DNA of 64,000 bases from Stappia sp. BW2. GTDB lineage: Bacteria; Pseudomonadota; Alphaproteobacteria; Rhizobiales; Stappiaceae. The notes under the pieces were generated by a model. It was not told the origin of the DNA and ran no database searches. It saw nothing but the letters and a program-made list of their open reading frames with translations. The stretch spans positions 1,116,001 to 1,180,000 of the forward strand of contig NZ_VIRG01000066.1 of NCBI RefSeq assembly GCF_008107695.1, read 5' to 3'. Both the position numbers and the translations under genes were made by a program. Below, piece by piece: positions 45,811-55,395 of this stretch. Every line of letters starts with the position of its first letter. Positions within the stretch are counted from its first letter, which is position 1.

Positions 45811-48771
45811 ATGACCGAGACAGACAAACGCGACTATTCCGAAACGCTGAACCTGCCGCAGACCGAATTCCCGATGCGTGCAGGACTTCCCAAGAAGGAG
45901 CCGGAAATCCTGGCCCGCTGGGAACAGATGGACGTCTATAAAAAGCTGCGCGAACAGGGCAAGGGCCGCAAGAAGTTCGTGCTGCATGACGGGCCTCCCT
46001 ATGCCAATGGCAACATCCACATCGGCCACGCACTCAACAAGACGCTGAAAGACATCGTCACCCGGTCCATGCAGATGACCGGATACGAGAGCAACTACGT
46101 GCCGGGCTGGGACTGCCATGGCCTACCGATCGAATGGAAGATCGAGGAACAATACCGCGCCAAGGGCAAGAACAAGGACGAGGTGCCGATCAACGAATTC
46201 CGCCGTGAGTGCCGGGAATTCGCCGAGCATTGGATCGACGTGCAGCGCAAGGAATTCAAGCGCCTCGGCATCGAGGGCGACTGGGACAATCCCTACCTGA
46301 CGATGCGCTTCGAAAGCGAAGCCATCATCGCGCGGGAGCTGATGAAGTTCGCCACGTCCGGCCAGCTTTATCGCGGTTCCAAACCGGTGATGTGGTCGGT
46401 TGTCGAAAAGACGGCGCTTGCCGAAGCCGAGATCGAGTATCAGGACTACCAGTCCGACATGATCTGGGTGAAATTCCCGATTGAAAGCGCTGGTGGATGC
46501 GATGAGGCCGCCGTCGAGGAACTGCTCGACGCAGCCGTCGTCATCTGGACGACCACCCCCTGGACCATCCCGGGCAACCGCGCCATCAGCTATTCCTCCC
46601 GTATCGACTACAGCCTTTACGAGGTCACGCAGGACGGGCTGCCGGACGACAACTGGGTCCAGAAGGGCGACAAGCTGCTCCTGGCCGATGCGCTTGCCGG
46701 TGAAGTGTTCAAGAATGCCCGCATCACCGATTTCACACGGGTACGGGCCGTCAGCAATGACGAGCTGGAAACGCTGACCTGCGCCCATCCGCTGGCTGGT
46801 CTCGACCTCGGCGGATATGATTTCGACGTGCCGCTGCTGGACGGCGACCATGTCACCGACGATGCGGGTACGGGCTTTGTCCATACCGCTCCGGGCCACG
46901 GCACGGACGACTTTGAAATCTGGATGACCAAGCGAGCCGATCTGGAAGCGCGCGGCATCAACACCGCCATCCCGTTCACCGTCGCCGATGACGGTTTCTA
47001 CACCAAGGAAGCCCCGGGCTTCGAAGGTTGCGAGGTCATCACGCACAAGGGCGAAAAGGGCAAGGCCAACAAGGCCGTTATCGAGAAGTTGAAGGAAAGC
47101 GGCAACCTGATCGGTCTCGGCCGGTTGAAGCATTCCTATCCGCATTCCTGGCGCTCCAAGAAACCGGTGATCTTCCGCAACACGCCGCAATGGTTCGTCT
47201 ATATGGACAAGCAGCTTTCCGTCGAAGGCGACACGCTGCGCACGCGCGCGCTCACCGCCATCGACGAGACGCGCTTCGTGCCGGGTGCCGGTCAGAAGCG
47301 TCTGCGGTCGATGATCGAAAACCGGCCGGACTGGGTGCTCTCGCGCCAACGCGCCTGGGGTGTTCCGATCACCGTCTTCATCCACAAGGACAGCGCGGAA
47401 GTGCTGAAGGACGAAACCGTCAACAAACGCATCTACGATGCCTTTGTATCGGAAGGTGCCGACGCCTGGTTCGCGGACGATGCCAAGCAGCGTTTCCTGG
47501 GCAACGACTATAAGGCCGACGAGTGGGACATGGTCACGGACATTCTGGATGTCTGGTTCGACAGTGGTTCCACCCATGCCTTCGTGCTGGAACAGCGTGA
47601 AGACCTTGCGCCCAAGCGCAAGACCGATGGCGGCCAGGATTACGTCCTTTATCTGGAAGGCTCCGACCAGCATCGCGGCTGGTTCCATTCCTCGCTGCTG
47701 GAAAGCTGTGGCACACGCGGCCATGCGCCCTATGACGCCGTTCTGACCCATGGCTTCACCATGGCCGAAGACGGCCGCAAGATGTCGAAGTCCCTCGGCA
47801 ACCAGGTGTTCCCGCAGGACGTCATCAAGCAGTATGGCGCCGACATCCTGCGCCTGTGGGTGGCTTCCACCGATTATTGGGAAGACCAGCGCCTGGGGCC
47901 GGAGATCATCAAGACCAGTGTCGACAGCTACCGCAAGCTGCGCAACACGCTGCGCTGGATGCTGGGGTCCCTTGCCCACGCCACCGGCGAAGAAGTTGCC
48001 GCGGCCGATATGCCGGAGCTGGAGCGGCTGATGCTGCACAGGCTGTACGAACTCGACAAGATGATCCGCGAAGCCTACTGGGAGTTCGACTACAAGAAGG
48101 TCTTCCACCAGTTGTTCACGTTCATGACGGTGGAACTTTCGGCCTTCTATTTCGACATCCGCAAGGATGCGCTTTATTGCGACGCGGCCTCCTCCGTACG
48201 CCGCAAGGCCTCTCTCTTCGTGATCGACAAGCTGTTCGATTGCCTGGTCACCTGGCTGGCACCGATGATGCCTTTCACCATGGACGAGAGCTGGACGTCC
48301 CGCCACGGCGAAGAAACCTGCGTTCACCTGCAGCAGTTTCCTGACATTCCGGCCGAGTGGCAGGACGATGCGCTGGCAGCCAAATGGGCGAAGATCAAGA
48401 CGGTGCGCCGCGTGATCACTGGCGCGCTGGAAATCGAGCGCCGTGAGAAGCGGATCGGTTCGTCCCTGGAAGCTCACCCGGTTGTGCATGTAACCGACCC
48501 GGAGCTGATGGACGCGATCCAGGGCAAGGACATGGCAGACATCGCCATCACCAGCCAGTTGACGCTCAGCAGCGAACCGGCACCGGAAGGCGCTTTCACG
48601 CTGAGCGACACCAAGGGTGTTGCCGTTGTGCCCGGTCTTGCCGATGGCACAAAATGCGCCCGTTCCTGGAAGGTGCTGCCGGAAGTCGGCTCCGATCCGG
48701 ACTATCCGGACGTGACCCTGCGCGATGCAGCTGCCCTGCGTGAATGGGACGCCGCCCATGCCGCAGGCTGA
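45811..48771 (+). CDS. ileS: Isoleucyl-tRNA synthetase
   Basis: The 986-residue class I synthetase has HIGH at 70-73 ([10 protein letters not shown]), KMSKS at 657-661 ([10 protein letters not shown]) and the CP1 editing-domain segments [13 protein letters not shown] and [12 protein letters not shown]. The C terminus has a single cysteine before the final helix (KCARSWK) and no CxxC zinc knuckle, as in other alphaproteobacterial enzymes. ATG 45811 ([10 protein letters not shown]) is chosen to match homologues. lspA follows 21 bp downstream, the usual order. Confidence 0.97.
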   Translation: MTETDKRDYSETLNLPQTEFPMRAGLPKKEPEILARWEQMDVYKKLREQGKGRKKFVLHDGPPYANGNIHIGHALNKTLKDIVTRSMQMTGYESNYVPGWDCHGLPIEWKIEEQYRAKGKNKDEVPINEFRRECREFAEHWIDVQRKEFKRLGIEGDWDNPYLTMRFESEAIIARELMKFATSGQLYRGSKPVMWSVVEKTALAEAEIEYQDYQSDMIWVKFPIESAGGCDEAAVEELLDAAVVIWTTTPWTIPGNRAISYSSRIDYSLYEVTQDGLPDDNWVQKGDKLLLADALAGEVFKNARITDFTRVRAVSNDELETLTCAHPLAGLDLGGYDFDVPLLDGDHVTDDAGTGFVHTAPGHGTDDFEIWMTKRADLEARGINTAIPFTVADDGFYTKEAPGFEGCEVITHKGEKGKANKAVIEKLKESGNLIGLGRLKHSYPHSWRSKKPVIFRNTPQWFVYMDKQLSVEGDTLRTRALTAIDETRFVPGAGQKRLRSMIENRPDWVLSRQRAWGVPITVFIHKDSAEVLKDETVNKRIYDAFVSEGADAWFADDAKQRFLGNDYKADEWDMVTDILDVWFDSGSTHAFVLEQREDLAPKRKTDGGQDYVLYLEGSDQHRGWFHSSLLESCGTRGHAPYDAVLTHGFTMAEDGRKMSKSLGNQVFPQDVIKQYGADILRLWVASTDYWEDQRLGPEIIKTSVDSYRKLRNTLRWMLGSLAHATGEEVAAADMPELERLMLHRLYELDKMIREAYWEFDYKKVFHQLFTFMTVELSAFYFDIRKDALYCDAASSVRRKASLFVIDKLFDCLVTWLAPMMPFTMDESWTSRHGEETCVHLQQFPDIPAEWQDDALAAKWAKIKTVRRVITGALEIERREKRIGSSLEAHPVVHVTDPELMDAIQGKDMADIAITSQLTLSSEPAPEGAFTLSDTKGVAVVPGLADGTKCARSWKVLPEVGSDPDYPDVTLRDAAALREWDAAHAAG

Positions 48772-48792
48772 GCAGCAGGGTTTCCGGTCACG

Positions 48793-49326
48793 ATGACACC
48801 TCAGGAAACATCTTCCAAAGATACGAAACGGCCCCTCCTCTGGGGCCGTTTCAGCAGCTTCGTGCTGCTGATCGTGCTGATGGGCGTTGCCATCGACCAG
48901 ATCAGCAAGCTCTGGCTTCTCTACGGCTTCGATCTTCGCCACAACGGACCGGTTGATCTTCTGCCGTTTCTGGAATTCGTGCTGGTCTGGAACCGCGGCA
49001 TTTCCTATGGCCTGTTCCAGCAGAACACCGAACTGGGGCGCTGGCTTCTGGCCGGCTTGACGGTTGCGGTCACCATCGGCCTGTGGATCTGGTCGGCGCG
49101 TTGCCAGTCGCGCCTGTTGGCGCTCGCGCTGGCGCTTGTCATCAGCGGAGCGATCGGCAACGGCATCGACAGACTGGCCTTTGGCGCCGTGGTCGATTTC
49201 GTCCATTTCCATGTCGGCACGTTCTCCTGGTACGTGTTCAACATGGCGGATGTGTGGATCGTTGCGGGCGTCGTCGCTCTCCTGTATGACAGTTTTCGAA
49301 TTGGTCCTAATTCAGCCGTAAAATAG
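48793..49326 (+). CDS. lspA: Lipoprotein signal peptidase
   Basis: The 177-residue protein has four membrane helices and the catalytic aspartates D135 (GAVVDFVHF) and D153 (FNMADVWIV), preceded by GNGIDRL. It cleaves the signal peptide from diacylglyceryl-modified prolipoproteins in the inner membrane. It lies directly after ileS and just before a gene for a lipoprotein. Confidence 0.96.
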   Translation: MTPQETSSKDTKRPLLWGRFSSFVLLIVLMGVAIDQISKLWLLYGFDLRHNGPVDLLPFLEFVLVWNRGISYGLFQQNTELGRWLLAGLTVAVTIGLWIWSARCQSRLLALALALVISGAIGNGIDRLAFGAVVDFVHFHVGTFSWYVFNMADVWIVAGVVALLYDSFRIGPNSAVK

Positions 49327-49404
49327 TGGTTTAGGCTGAGCTAAGACTGATCGCGGGCGGAGTGCTGCCGGCTGTTTTTTATGAGAAATCGAGGGGTCTG
49401 CGCA

Positions 49405-50112
49405 GTGCGGACGTTAGTTGGGTTTGTAAAGAATTCTGCAGTGCTGGTGCTTCTGGCCGGCTTGGCCGCGTGCCAGGCGGCAGATGGCACGAGCCAGGCA
49501 CCGGATGTCGCCCTTGTCAATTCGGTCATGAAAGGCCTTGGCGCTGTCGATCCGAACGAAAAGCCGATCGAATACAAACCCCGTGCGCCCCTTGCCATGC
49601 CCGCGGAGCCGACAAGCCTGCCTGAGCCGGAGACCAATGTCGCCGGCGTGAACGATAAGAACTGGCCTGATCAGCGCGAGAACGAAGAGCTGACCAAGCT
49701 GAAGGAAATTTATGCCAGTTCCGGCAAGGCCGGCAGCATGAACAGCGATAAACTGACGCCGGAACAGGCGCGCGGGTTCAAGATTACCGGTGCGACCGGC
49801 CAGACCCGCGACCTGGAAGCAGAGCGACGTTTCAACGAAGTCACCGAAGGTGGCAAGCTGACCCGTGCGGAGCAGAAAGCCGAATGGGAGCGCTTGCAGA
49901 AATTGCGGTCCCAGCAGGCCGGTATCGAACAGAACGGCCTGTCATCGCGTCGCTATCTGACCGACCCGCCCACCGGCTACAGCACGCCGTCGCCAGATGC
50001 ACCATTGCCTGAAGTCGTGAAGAAAAAGGGCAAGCCGACCAATTACGACGAGTACAGTGCCAAGCCGCTCGATCCGCGTTGCCTGGAAGGCGATCAGGCT
50101 TTCTGTAAATGA
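49405..50112 (+). CDS. Lipoprotein, DUF3035-like
   Basis: The 235-residue protein starts at GTG 49405 with GAGGGG 8 bp upstream; an in-frame ATG at 49381 has a poorer site. Residues 1-22 are a lipoprotein signal with lipobox LAAC (C23). The mature part contains PDVALVNSVMKGLGAVDP and YKPRAPLAMP, like DUF3035 proteins that sit in this position after lspA in related species, and a charged helical centre. Function is unknown; acylation and outer-membrane location are inferred. Confidence 0.78.
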   Translation: MRTLVGFVKNSAVLVLLAGLAACQAADGTSQAPDVALVNSVMKGLGAVDPNEKPIEYKPRAPLAMPAEPTSLPEPETNVAGVNDKNWPDQRENEELTKLKEIYASSGKAGSMNSDKLTPEQARGFKITGATGQTRDLEAERRFNEVTEGGKLTRAEQKAEWERLQKLRSQQAGIEQNGLSSRRYLTDPPTGYSTPSPDAPLPEVVKKKGKPTNYDEYSAKPLDPRCLEGDQAFCK

Positions 50113-50164
50113 CCGATCGTTGAGCGGACCTTCGCTCACGCGTCAAATGACAAAAATGTAACGG

Positions 50165-50214
50165 GACCTCCGGACCACACCTCCTATATGCAGGTAGGTC
50201 CGGAGGTCTTTTTT
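50165..50214 (+). terminator. Intrinsic terminator after lipoprotein gene
   Basis: GACCTCCGGACC (50165-50176) pairs with GGTCCGGAGGTC (50197-50208) and is followed by six T residues. The 20-base loop is AT-rich. Confidence 0.9.
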
Positions 50215-50304
50215 GTTGGCCACCTTGAAATTGTCCGGCCTTGCGCTTTTCCCTGCCCTTGTTGAAGCGCATGCTGACTGAAAGACAAAGAACGGGAGTT
50301 GCAT

Positions 50305-51780
50305 GTGAACCCATCCCCCTCGAAACTCGCCGCGACCTCCCCCGTGCGGCGGTTGAAGCGTTCCATCGGCCTGGTGCTAATGCCTGCGCTCCTGCTTGCC
50401 GGTGGCACGGCTCTGGTTCCGGCAACCGCCTTATCCGCCCCGGCAGCCACTGGAAATCTGACGATTGCCCCGAACCTTGAAAGCTTCACGCTGGACAACG
50501 GCTTGCAGGTGGTGGTGATCCCGGATCGCCGTGCACCGGTGGTCACCCACATGATCTGGTACAAGGCCGGCTCCGCCGATGAACCGGAAGGCCAGTCCGG
50601 CGTCGCGCATTTTCTCGAACATTTGATGTTCAAGGGCACGCATGACCATCCAGATGGCGAATTCTCCAAAATAGTTGCGGATCGCGGCGGCCAGGAAAAC
50701 GCCTTCACCAGCACGGATTACACCGCCTATTTCCAGAAGGTCGCCAAGCAGCACCTGCCGCTGATGATGGCGCTGGAAGCGGACCGGATGGAAAACCTTG
50801 TGCTGACCGACGACGTGGTGACGCCGGAACGGGACGTGGTTCTGGAAGAACGGCGCATGCGGGTCGACAGCGAACCTGGTTCACGTCTGCAGGAAGCCCT
50901 CAATTCCATCACGTTCGTCAACCACCCTTACGGTTCTCCCGTCATCGGATGGCAGAGCGAAATCGAAGCACTCAACAAGGAAGCCGCAATTGCGTTCTAT
51001 AATCGCTTCTACACGCCCAACAACGCGGTGGTGGTGATCGCCGGCGATGTGGATGTGGATGCGGTTCACAAACTGGCTGAGGAAACCTACGGCAAGGTTG
51101 CCCGACGCGCCGAACCCGGTGAACGCATTCGCCCGGCCGAACCGCCGCTTTCGGGCGAAAGACGCATAGCCGTTTCCGACCCGCGCGTGCGTCAGGAGTC
51201 CCTGTCGCAGACCTGGATTGTGCCGAGCCAGACCACCGGCGAAGGCCGTACTCCCGAGGCGCTCGACATCCTGTCGTATATTCTCGGTGAGGGTCCCTCC
51301 AGTCGACTGCATAAAGCGCTGGTCCTCGATCAGGAAGCCGCCCTGAGCGCCGGGGCCTACTATCAGGGCAACAGCCTCGACAATGGCCGCTTCGGCGTCT
51401 ACGCCGTGCCGCGGCCGGGCTACACGCTGGAGGACATGGAACGCCTTATCGAGGTCGAACTGAAAAAGCTGATAGAAACGGGCGTCACTGAAGACGAAGT
51501 CGCACGGGCCCGCAATAGCATGATCGCCAGCGCGATCTATGCCCAGGACAGCCAGTCCGGTCTGGCACGCCTGTTTGGCGGCGCCCTGACCACCGGGCAA
51601 ACGCTCGAGGATGTTCAGACCTGGCCGTCTCAGGTGCAGGCCGTCACGCCTGAAGACGTTGTTGATGCGGCACGCACCTATCTCGCCAGCATGCCGGTGA
51701 CCGGCGAATTGCGTATGGAACCGCCGGTCGTGCCTGACGCCGCCCTAACCGATGCGCCCCAGATGAAGGACAAGTCCTGA
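50305..51780 (+). CDS. M16 family zinc peptidase (catalytic subunit)
   Basis: The 491-residue exported protein has a signal peptide (about 1-46, ending ALSA), then an M16 peptidase domain with the inverted zinc motif HFLEH (H102, E105, H106) and the downstream acidic stretch PERDVVLEERRM supplying the third ligand. GTG 50305 has GGGAG 6 bp upstream. It is followed 2 bp later by a non-catalytic M16 gene; the two probably form a heterodimeric periplasmic peptidase, as in the mitochondrial processing peptidase type. Confidence 0.93.
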   Translation: MNPSPSKLAATSPVRRLKRSIGLVLMPALLLAGGTALVPATALSAPAATGNLTIAPNLESFTLDNGLQVVVIPDRRAPVVTHMIWYKAGSADEPEGQSGVAHFLEHLMFKGTHDHPDGEFSKIVADRGGQENAFTSTDYTAYFQKVAKQHLPLMMALEADRMENLVLTDDVVTPERDVVLEERRMRVDSEPGSRLQEALNSITFVNHPYGSPVIGWQSEIEALNKEAAIAFYNRFYTPNNAVVVIAGDVDVDAVHKLAEETYGKVARRAEPGERIRPAEPPLSGERRIAVSDPRVRQESLSQTWIVPSQTTGEGRTPEALDILSYILGEGPSSRLHKALVLDQEAALSAGAYYQGNSLDNGRFGVYAVPRPGYTLEDMERLIEVELKKLIETGVTEDEVARARNSMIASAIYAQDSQSGLARLFGGALTTGQTLEDVQTWPSQVQAVTPEDVVDAARTYLASMPVTGELRMEPPVVPDAALTDAPQMKDKS

Positions 51781-51782
51781 TC

Positions 51783-53111
51783 ATGGCACACTCTTTCCTC
51801 GCAATGCGCGGTCCCGTTTCCGCATTCGCCCTGTCGCTCGTAGCCCTGCTTGGCATGATGAAGCTGGCGGAGGCTGTCGAAATCCAGGAAGTCACCAGCC
51901 CGAAAGGCGTCACGGCCTGGCTGGTGGAAGACCACACCGTGCCCATTATCGCGCTCAACTTTTCGTTTGATGGCGGCTCCGCACAGGACCCGGCCGGCAA
52001 GGAAGGCCTGACACGCCTGCTTGCCGCCACGCTTGACGAAGGTGCGGGCGACATGGATTCCGAGACCTTTCAGTCCAAATTGGAAGAGCTGGCCGTCAGC
52101 ATCAGCTTCAACACCGGCAAGGACCGGTTCTACGGCAGCTTGCGCACTCTGACGCCGACCCTTGAAGAAGCAAGCGACCTTCTGGCGCTGGCCGTCAACC
52201 AGCCCCGTTTCGACGAAACGCCGGTTGAACGAATGAAAGACCAGCTTTCGCAAAGCGCAAGACGCAATGAAAGCGATCCTAGCGCGATAGCCGGCAGGTC
52301 CCTCGCCGAAACGATGTTCGGCGATCATCCCTACGCCCGGCCGACACTCGGCACCGCCGAGACATTGGGCGGCCTGACGTCGGATGATCTTGAAAGCCAG
52401 CAGAACAAGCTTCTTGCCCGCAAGGGACTGATCATCGGCGTTGTCGGCGCAATCGATGCTGAAACCCTTTCCCGCGTTCTGGACAAGGTTTTCGCCCCAC
52501 TGCCGGAGGAAGGTCAACTCACCGAGATTGCCGATATCGAACCGGAATTCGGGACAGAGGTGAACCAGCAACTGGCCGTTCCACAAACCACGATCCTGCT
52601 CGGTCTGCCGGGTCTGACCCGCGACGATCCGGATTACCAGGCTGCCTATGTGATGAACCATATCCTGGGCGGCGGGACTTTCACCTCGTGGATGTATGAG
52701 GAAGTGCGTGAAAAACGCGGACTTTCCTACGGCGCGGGAACCTCACTCTCACCCTATGCGCACACGGGTCTTCTGATCGGCAACGCCGCAACCAAGGCGG
52801 ACAGGGCGGATGAGACGGTGAAGATCATGCTGGAACAGATCCAGCGGATGGCCGAGACCGGGCCGAGCGAAGACGAACTGCAGTCTGCCAAACAGTATCT
52901 GACCGGCTCTTATCCCTTGCGCTTCGACAGCTCCGGAAAGATCGCCCGTCAGTTGGTCGCGCTGCAGGACGCCGGGCTGGGGATCGACTATTTCGACCGC
53001 CGCAACAGCGAGATCGACGCGGTAACGCTGGATGACGTCAAAAGGGTTGCCAAACGCCTTCTGGCGGACAAGTCACCCACCGTCGTGACGGTTGGCCCCA
53101 AGCAGGGATAA
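51783..53111 (+). CDS. M16 family peptidase homologue lacking the zinc motif
   Basis: The 442-residue exported protein (signal peptide ending near AEA at 31) has the M16 fold (FDGGSAQDPAGKEGLTRLLA; ILGGGTFTSWMYEEVREKRGLSYG) but at the place of HxxEH it reads LTRLLAATLDEG, so it cannot bind catalytic zinc. The C-terminal domain retains the Arg/Tyr substrate pocket. It is presumed to pair with the upstream catalytic subunit. The gap to that gene is 2 bp, and a terminator follows. Confidence 0.93.
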   Translation: MAHSFLAMRGPVSAFALSLVALLGMMKLAEAVEIQEVTSPKGVTAWLVEDHTVPIIALNFSFDGGSAQDPAGKEGLTRLLAATLDEGAGDMDSETFQSKLEELAVSISFNTGKDRFYGSLRTLTPTLEEASDLLALAVNQPRFDETPVERMKDQLSQSARRNESDPSAIAGRSLAETMFGDHPYARPTLGTAETLGGLTSDDLESQQNKLLARKGLIIGVVGAIDAETLSRVLDKVFAPLPEEGQLTEIADIEPEFGTEVNQQLAVPQTTILLGLPGLTRDDPDYQAAYVMNHILGGGTFTSWMYEEVREKRGLSYGAGTSLSPYAHTGLLIGNAATKADRADETVKIMLEQIQRMAETGPSEDELQSAKQYLTGSYPLRFDSSGKIARQLVALQDAGLGIDYFDRRNSEIDAVTLDDVKRVAKRLLADKSPTVVTVGPKQG

Positions 53112-53142
53112 CGCTGCGTCTCCTGCAACATGCTTCAATGAC

Positions 53143-53171
53143 AAACGCCCCGGCTCAGACCGGGGCGTTTT
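53143..53171 (+). terminator. Intrinsic terminator after M16 pair
   Basis: AAACGCCCCGG and CCGGGGCGTTT form a perfect 11-bp stem with a 6-base loop and a T run of four. Confidence 0.9.
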
Positions 53172-53461
53172 CGGTTTCAAGGCTGCGGGGCGCAAATCGG
53201 ACACGAGATCCGTTGCCGGGCAAGGCCTGCGGCGGTGTTCACGGCATCAGGCACAATTCCGAGGGACCATTGCGATCCACCTATTCCGGGGGCAATACCG
53301 AACCCTGTGAAGACGGCGGCGGAAAGGCTGACGGGAAAGCCCTGGGCAGCCTGCTCTTTTCCCTGAAGCGACCGCTCACGATAGAAAGCAGCGGCCTCGG
53401 AGCGCGGGCGTTGTCATCTATTGGGTAGATTTGGGTTCAGCTGACGCGAGCCGCGAGTGGT
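53172..53461. other. 290-bp intergenic region
   Basis: It lies between the M16 operon terminator and the end of the leftward EAL-like gene. I see no gene; a possible frame at 53138-53428 has no recognisable product. Confidence 0.5.
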
Positions 53462-55081
53462 TCAGCCCGCAGCAGACCGCCTCGGGCCGGGCGCAGGTGC
53501 GCCCTGGAGCACTTCAGCCCGCACCGGGCGCGGCGGTGAGAACAGGTTGCCCTGGGCAAGCTTCACGTCATAGTCCAGCAGTTCCAGCACCTGGGACTCC
53601 GTTTCGACGTGATCGGTGATCAACTGCATGCCATAGCGGTGCAAGAGGTCGCCAAAGTCGGACGGATGGATGTGGCCATGCTTGGCCTCACGGCGGCCGA
53701 TGAGATAGTCGGCGTGCAGCTTGCCGTATTTGAACCCGCGGCCGGCCAGCGAATTGAAATCCATCTTCATGTCGACGATCTGATCGACAGAGAAGCGGAA
53801 CCCGGCTTCAAACAGCGAACTCAGGCTCTCCAGTTCCATTGCGCCCATCTGAGCGACATCGTTCTGGGAGAATTCGAACACCAGGACATCCGCCAGATCC
53901 TGATTGGCCTTCACGAATTCCAGGAAGCCCGGGAAGAAGGTTTCGTCGACAAGCGACTGCGACGAGATATTGCAGAACAGGATGGCGTTGCGATTGCGCG
54001 AGGTCAGCCTGCGAACAACCTGTATGGAACGGAACAGCAGCAGATTGTCGATCCGCGCGATCTGGCCGGAGAGCACCGCTTCCGGAACAAAGGCTGAAGC
54101 TTCAATCAGATTGCCGCCATTGTCCCGCAAGCGGGTGAAGGCTTCATAGAATTTCACCTGGCGCTGCGGCAATGACACGATCGGCTGCAGGTGCAGTTCC
54201 ACACGATTGGCGTTGAGCGCCGACGTGATCAGTTCGCGCATGGCCATGTTCGGCCTGGGCTTTTCTACCGGTGCGGTGCGCTCTGGAGGACGCTGTTCAG
54301 GTTGCTCGGGTGGATCGAACGAAAAATCCTGCTCGTGATGAACCGGCTGCTCGTCGGCGTAAACATGACCAAGTTTGTCGCCAAGGCGCGGTGTTTGAAC
54401 GCCATAGCGACGCTCGAAGTCGTTCATGTCCCGCCCGGGCGCGGCAGTAGAAGCATAAGGGTCCTGCATGCCCGCGTCAGGCGCCTGAGCATAGGATGGT
54501 GCCGCGGCCGGAGCCGGAGCCCGCTGCTGGCGCTGCGGTGCAGGGGCCGGGGCCGGCTGCTGCACAGGCGGCCAGTTTTGCGGCCCCTGATAGGAAGAAG
54601 GCCGGCTTTCGTCCTGATAAGGTTGCTGTGGCTGCTGGTAGCGCGGCAGGCTGGGCATCTGTGGCGGCGGGGCGATGGCCTGCTGGTCCTCTACCCTCGC
54701 CTCCAGATCCGACATGGCCTCGGCCATTTGCTTGACCAGGGTTCCCAGAACCTCGACTTCGGCAAACAGCGGATCGATTTCGGCGCGGGTCCGGCGCGGC
54801 ATGGTGTGCTCCATACCCGTGAGCCTGCCTTCGATATTGCCGACATCCTCGTCCAGATCCGCCATGCGTTCTTCAAGACGGTCCACCGCCTCGCTGACGG
54901 CGCCACGGTCGCGCGCGCGCCCGATCAGCAGATGGATCAGGATCATGGTGCACATGAGCGCAAGCGACAGGGAAACAGCTTCGCCGAACGGCCGTCCGAA
55001 CTGGAAGATCAGGACTGTCGCAGAGGACAGCGCGATCACGGCCATGCAAATAGCTACAAATATGGTCCCTGTCCGCCCCAT
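53462..55081 (-). CDS. TipF-like membrane protein with degenerate EAL domain
   Basis: The 539-residue protein has two N-terminal membrane helices (about 5-26 and 34-54), a coiled-coil region (60-145), a Pro/Gln/Ala-rich linker (146-205) and a C-terminal EAL-type domain. The catalytic signature is degenerate: EAL reads EAF at 313-315, and DDFGTGY is replaced by SVDQIVDMKM. The layout matches Caulobacter TipF, a cyclic di-GMP effector that positions the flagellum and is not a phosphodiesterase. The start is ATG 55081; a TTG at 55099 would add six residues. Confidence 0.8.
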   Translation of the reverse strand: MGRTGTIFVAICMAVIALSSATVLIFQFGRPFGEAVSLSLALMCTMILIHLLIGRARDRGAVSEAVDRLEERMADLDEDVGNIEGRLTGMEHTMPRRTRAEIDPLFAEVEVLGTLVKQMAEAMSDLEARVEDQQAIAPPPQMPSLPRYQQPQQPYQDESRPSSYQGPQNWPPVQQPAPAPAPQRQQRAPAPAAAPSYAQAPDAGMQDPYASTAAPGRDMNDFERRYGVQTPRLGDKLGHVYADEQPVHHEQDFSFDPPEQPEQRPPERTAPVEKPRPNMAMRELITSALNANRVELHLQPIVSLPQRQVKFYEAFTRLRDNGGNLIEASAFVPEAVLSGQIARIDNLLLFRSIQVVRRLTSRNRNAILFCNISSQSLVDETFFPGFLEFVKANQDLADVLVFEFSQNDVAQMGAMELESLSSLFEAGFRFSVDQIVDMKMDFNSLAGRGFKYGKLHADYLIGRREAKHGHIHPSDFGDLLHRYGMQLITDHVETESQVLELLDYDVKLAQGNLFSPPRPVRAEVLQGAPAPGPRRSAAG

Positions 55082-55395
55082 GGTATTCGAAAGTTCCAAC
55101 GCGAATCAAAAGTTACTGGTTAATCATGCCTTAAGAAGCATACATGGCCGAATCTACAACCGCCTTGCGGTCTGGAATCGGTGACTTGTCCCCGACTATG
55201 GTTGATGCATCACGTAATTTTGGTGATTTCGGACCTGCCGCAGCGTTCGGTGTATCGGAGACGGCTTACAACCAACAGCCCTCTGCGGCAACGCTACTTT
55301 CACTCTTTGTCCTTTGCAATCAGGAACACTTCGTCTAACCTTACGTAAGGGCACTTTTCGCAACCGATCACCAATACGTCTTGCAGGGGGCTGAT
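55082..55395. other. 314-bp divergent intergenic region
   Basis: It separates the TipF-like gene (leftward) from the winged-helix gene (rightward). It holds a perfect palindrome, listed separately, and a weak frame at 55144-55338 that I do not accept as a gene. Confidence 0.5.
55339..55350. promoter_or_regulatory. Perfect 12-bp palindrome upstream of the winged-helix gene
   Basis: CCTTACGTAAGG is a self-complementary 12-mer, 45 bp before ATG 55396. It is a candidate operator; the binding protein is unknown. Confidence 0.4.

Noticed and set aside
46123..49212. 1029-codon open frame antisense to ileS and lspA
   Set aside because: IleS and LspA on the other strand have intact catalytic motifs. 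The antisense frame has no recognisable domain and no ribosome-binding site of note.
53138..53428. 96-codon frame after the M16 operon
   Set aside because: It begins inside the terminator of the M16 genes and has no similarity or ribosome-binding site.
55144..55338. 64-codon frame between the TipF-like and winged-helix genes
   Set aside because: There is no ribosome-binding site, and the product has no features; the region is better explained as a divergent promoter.
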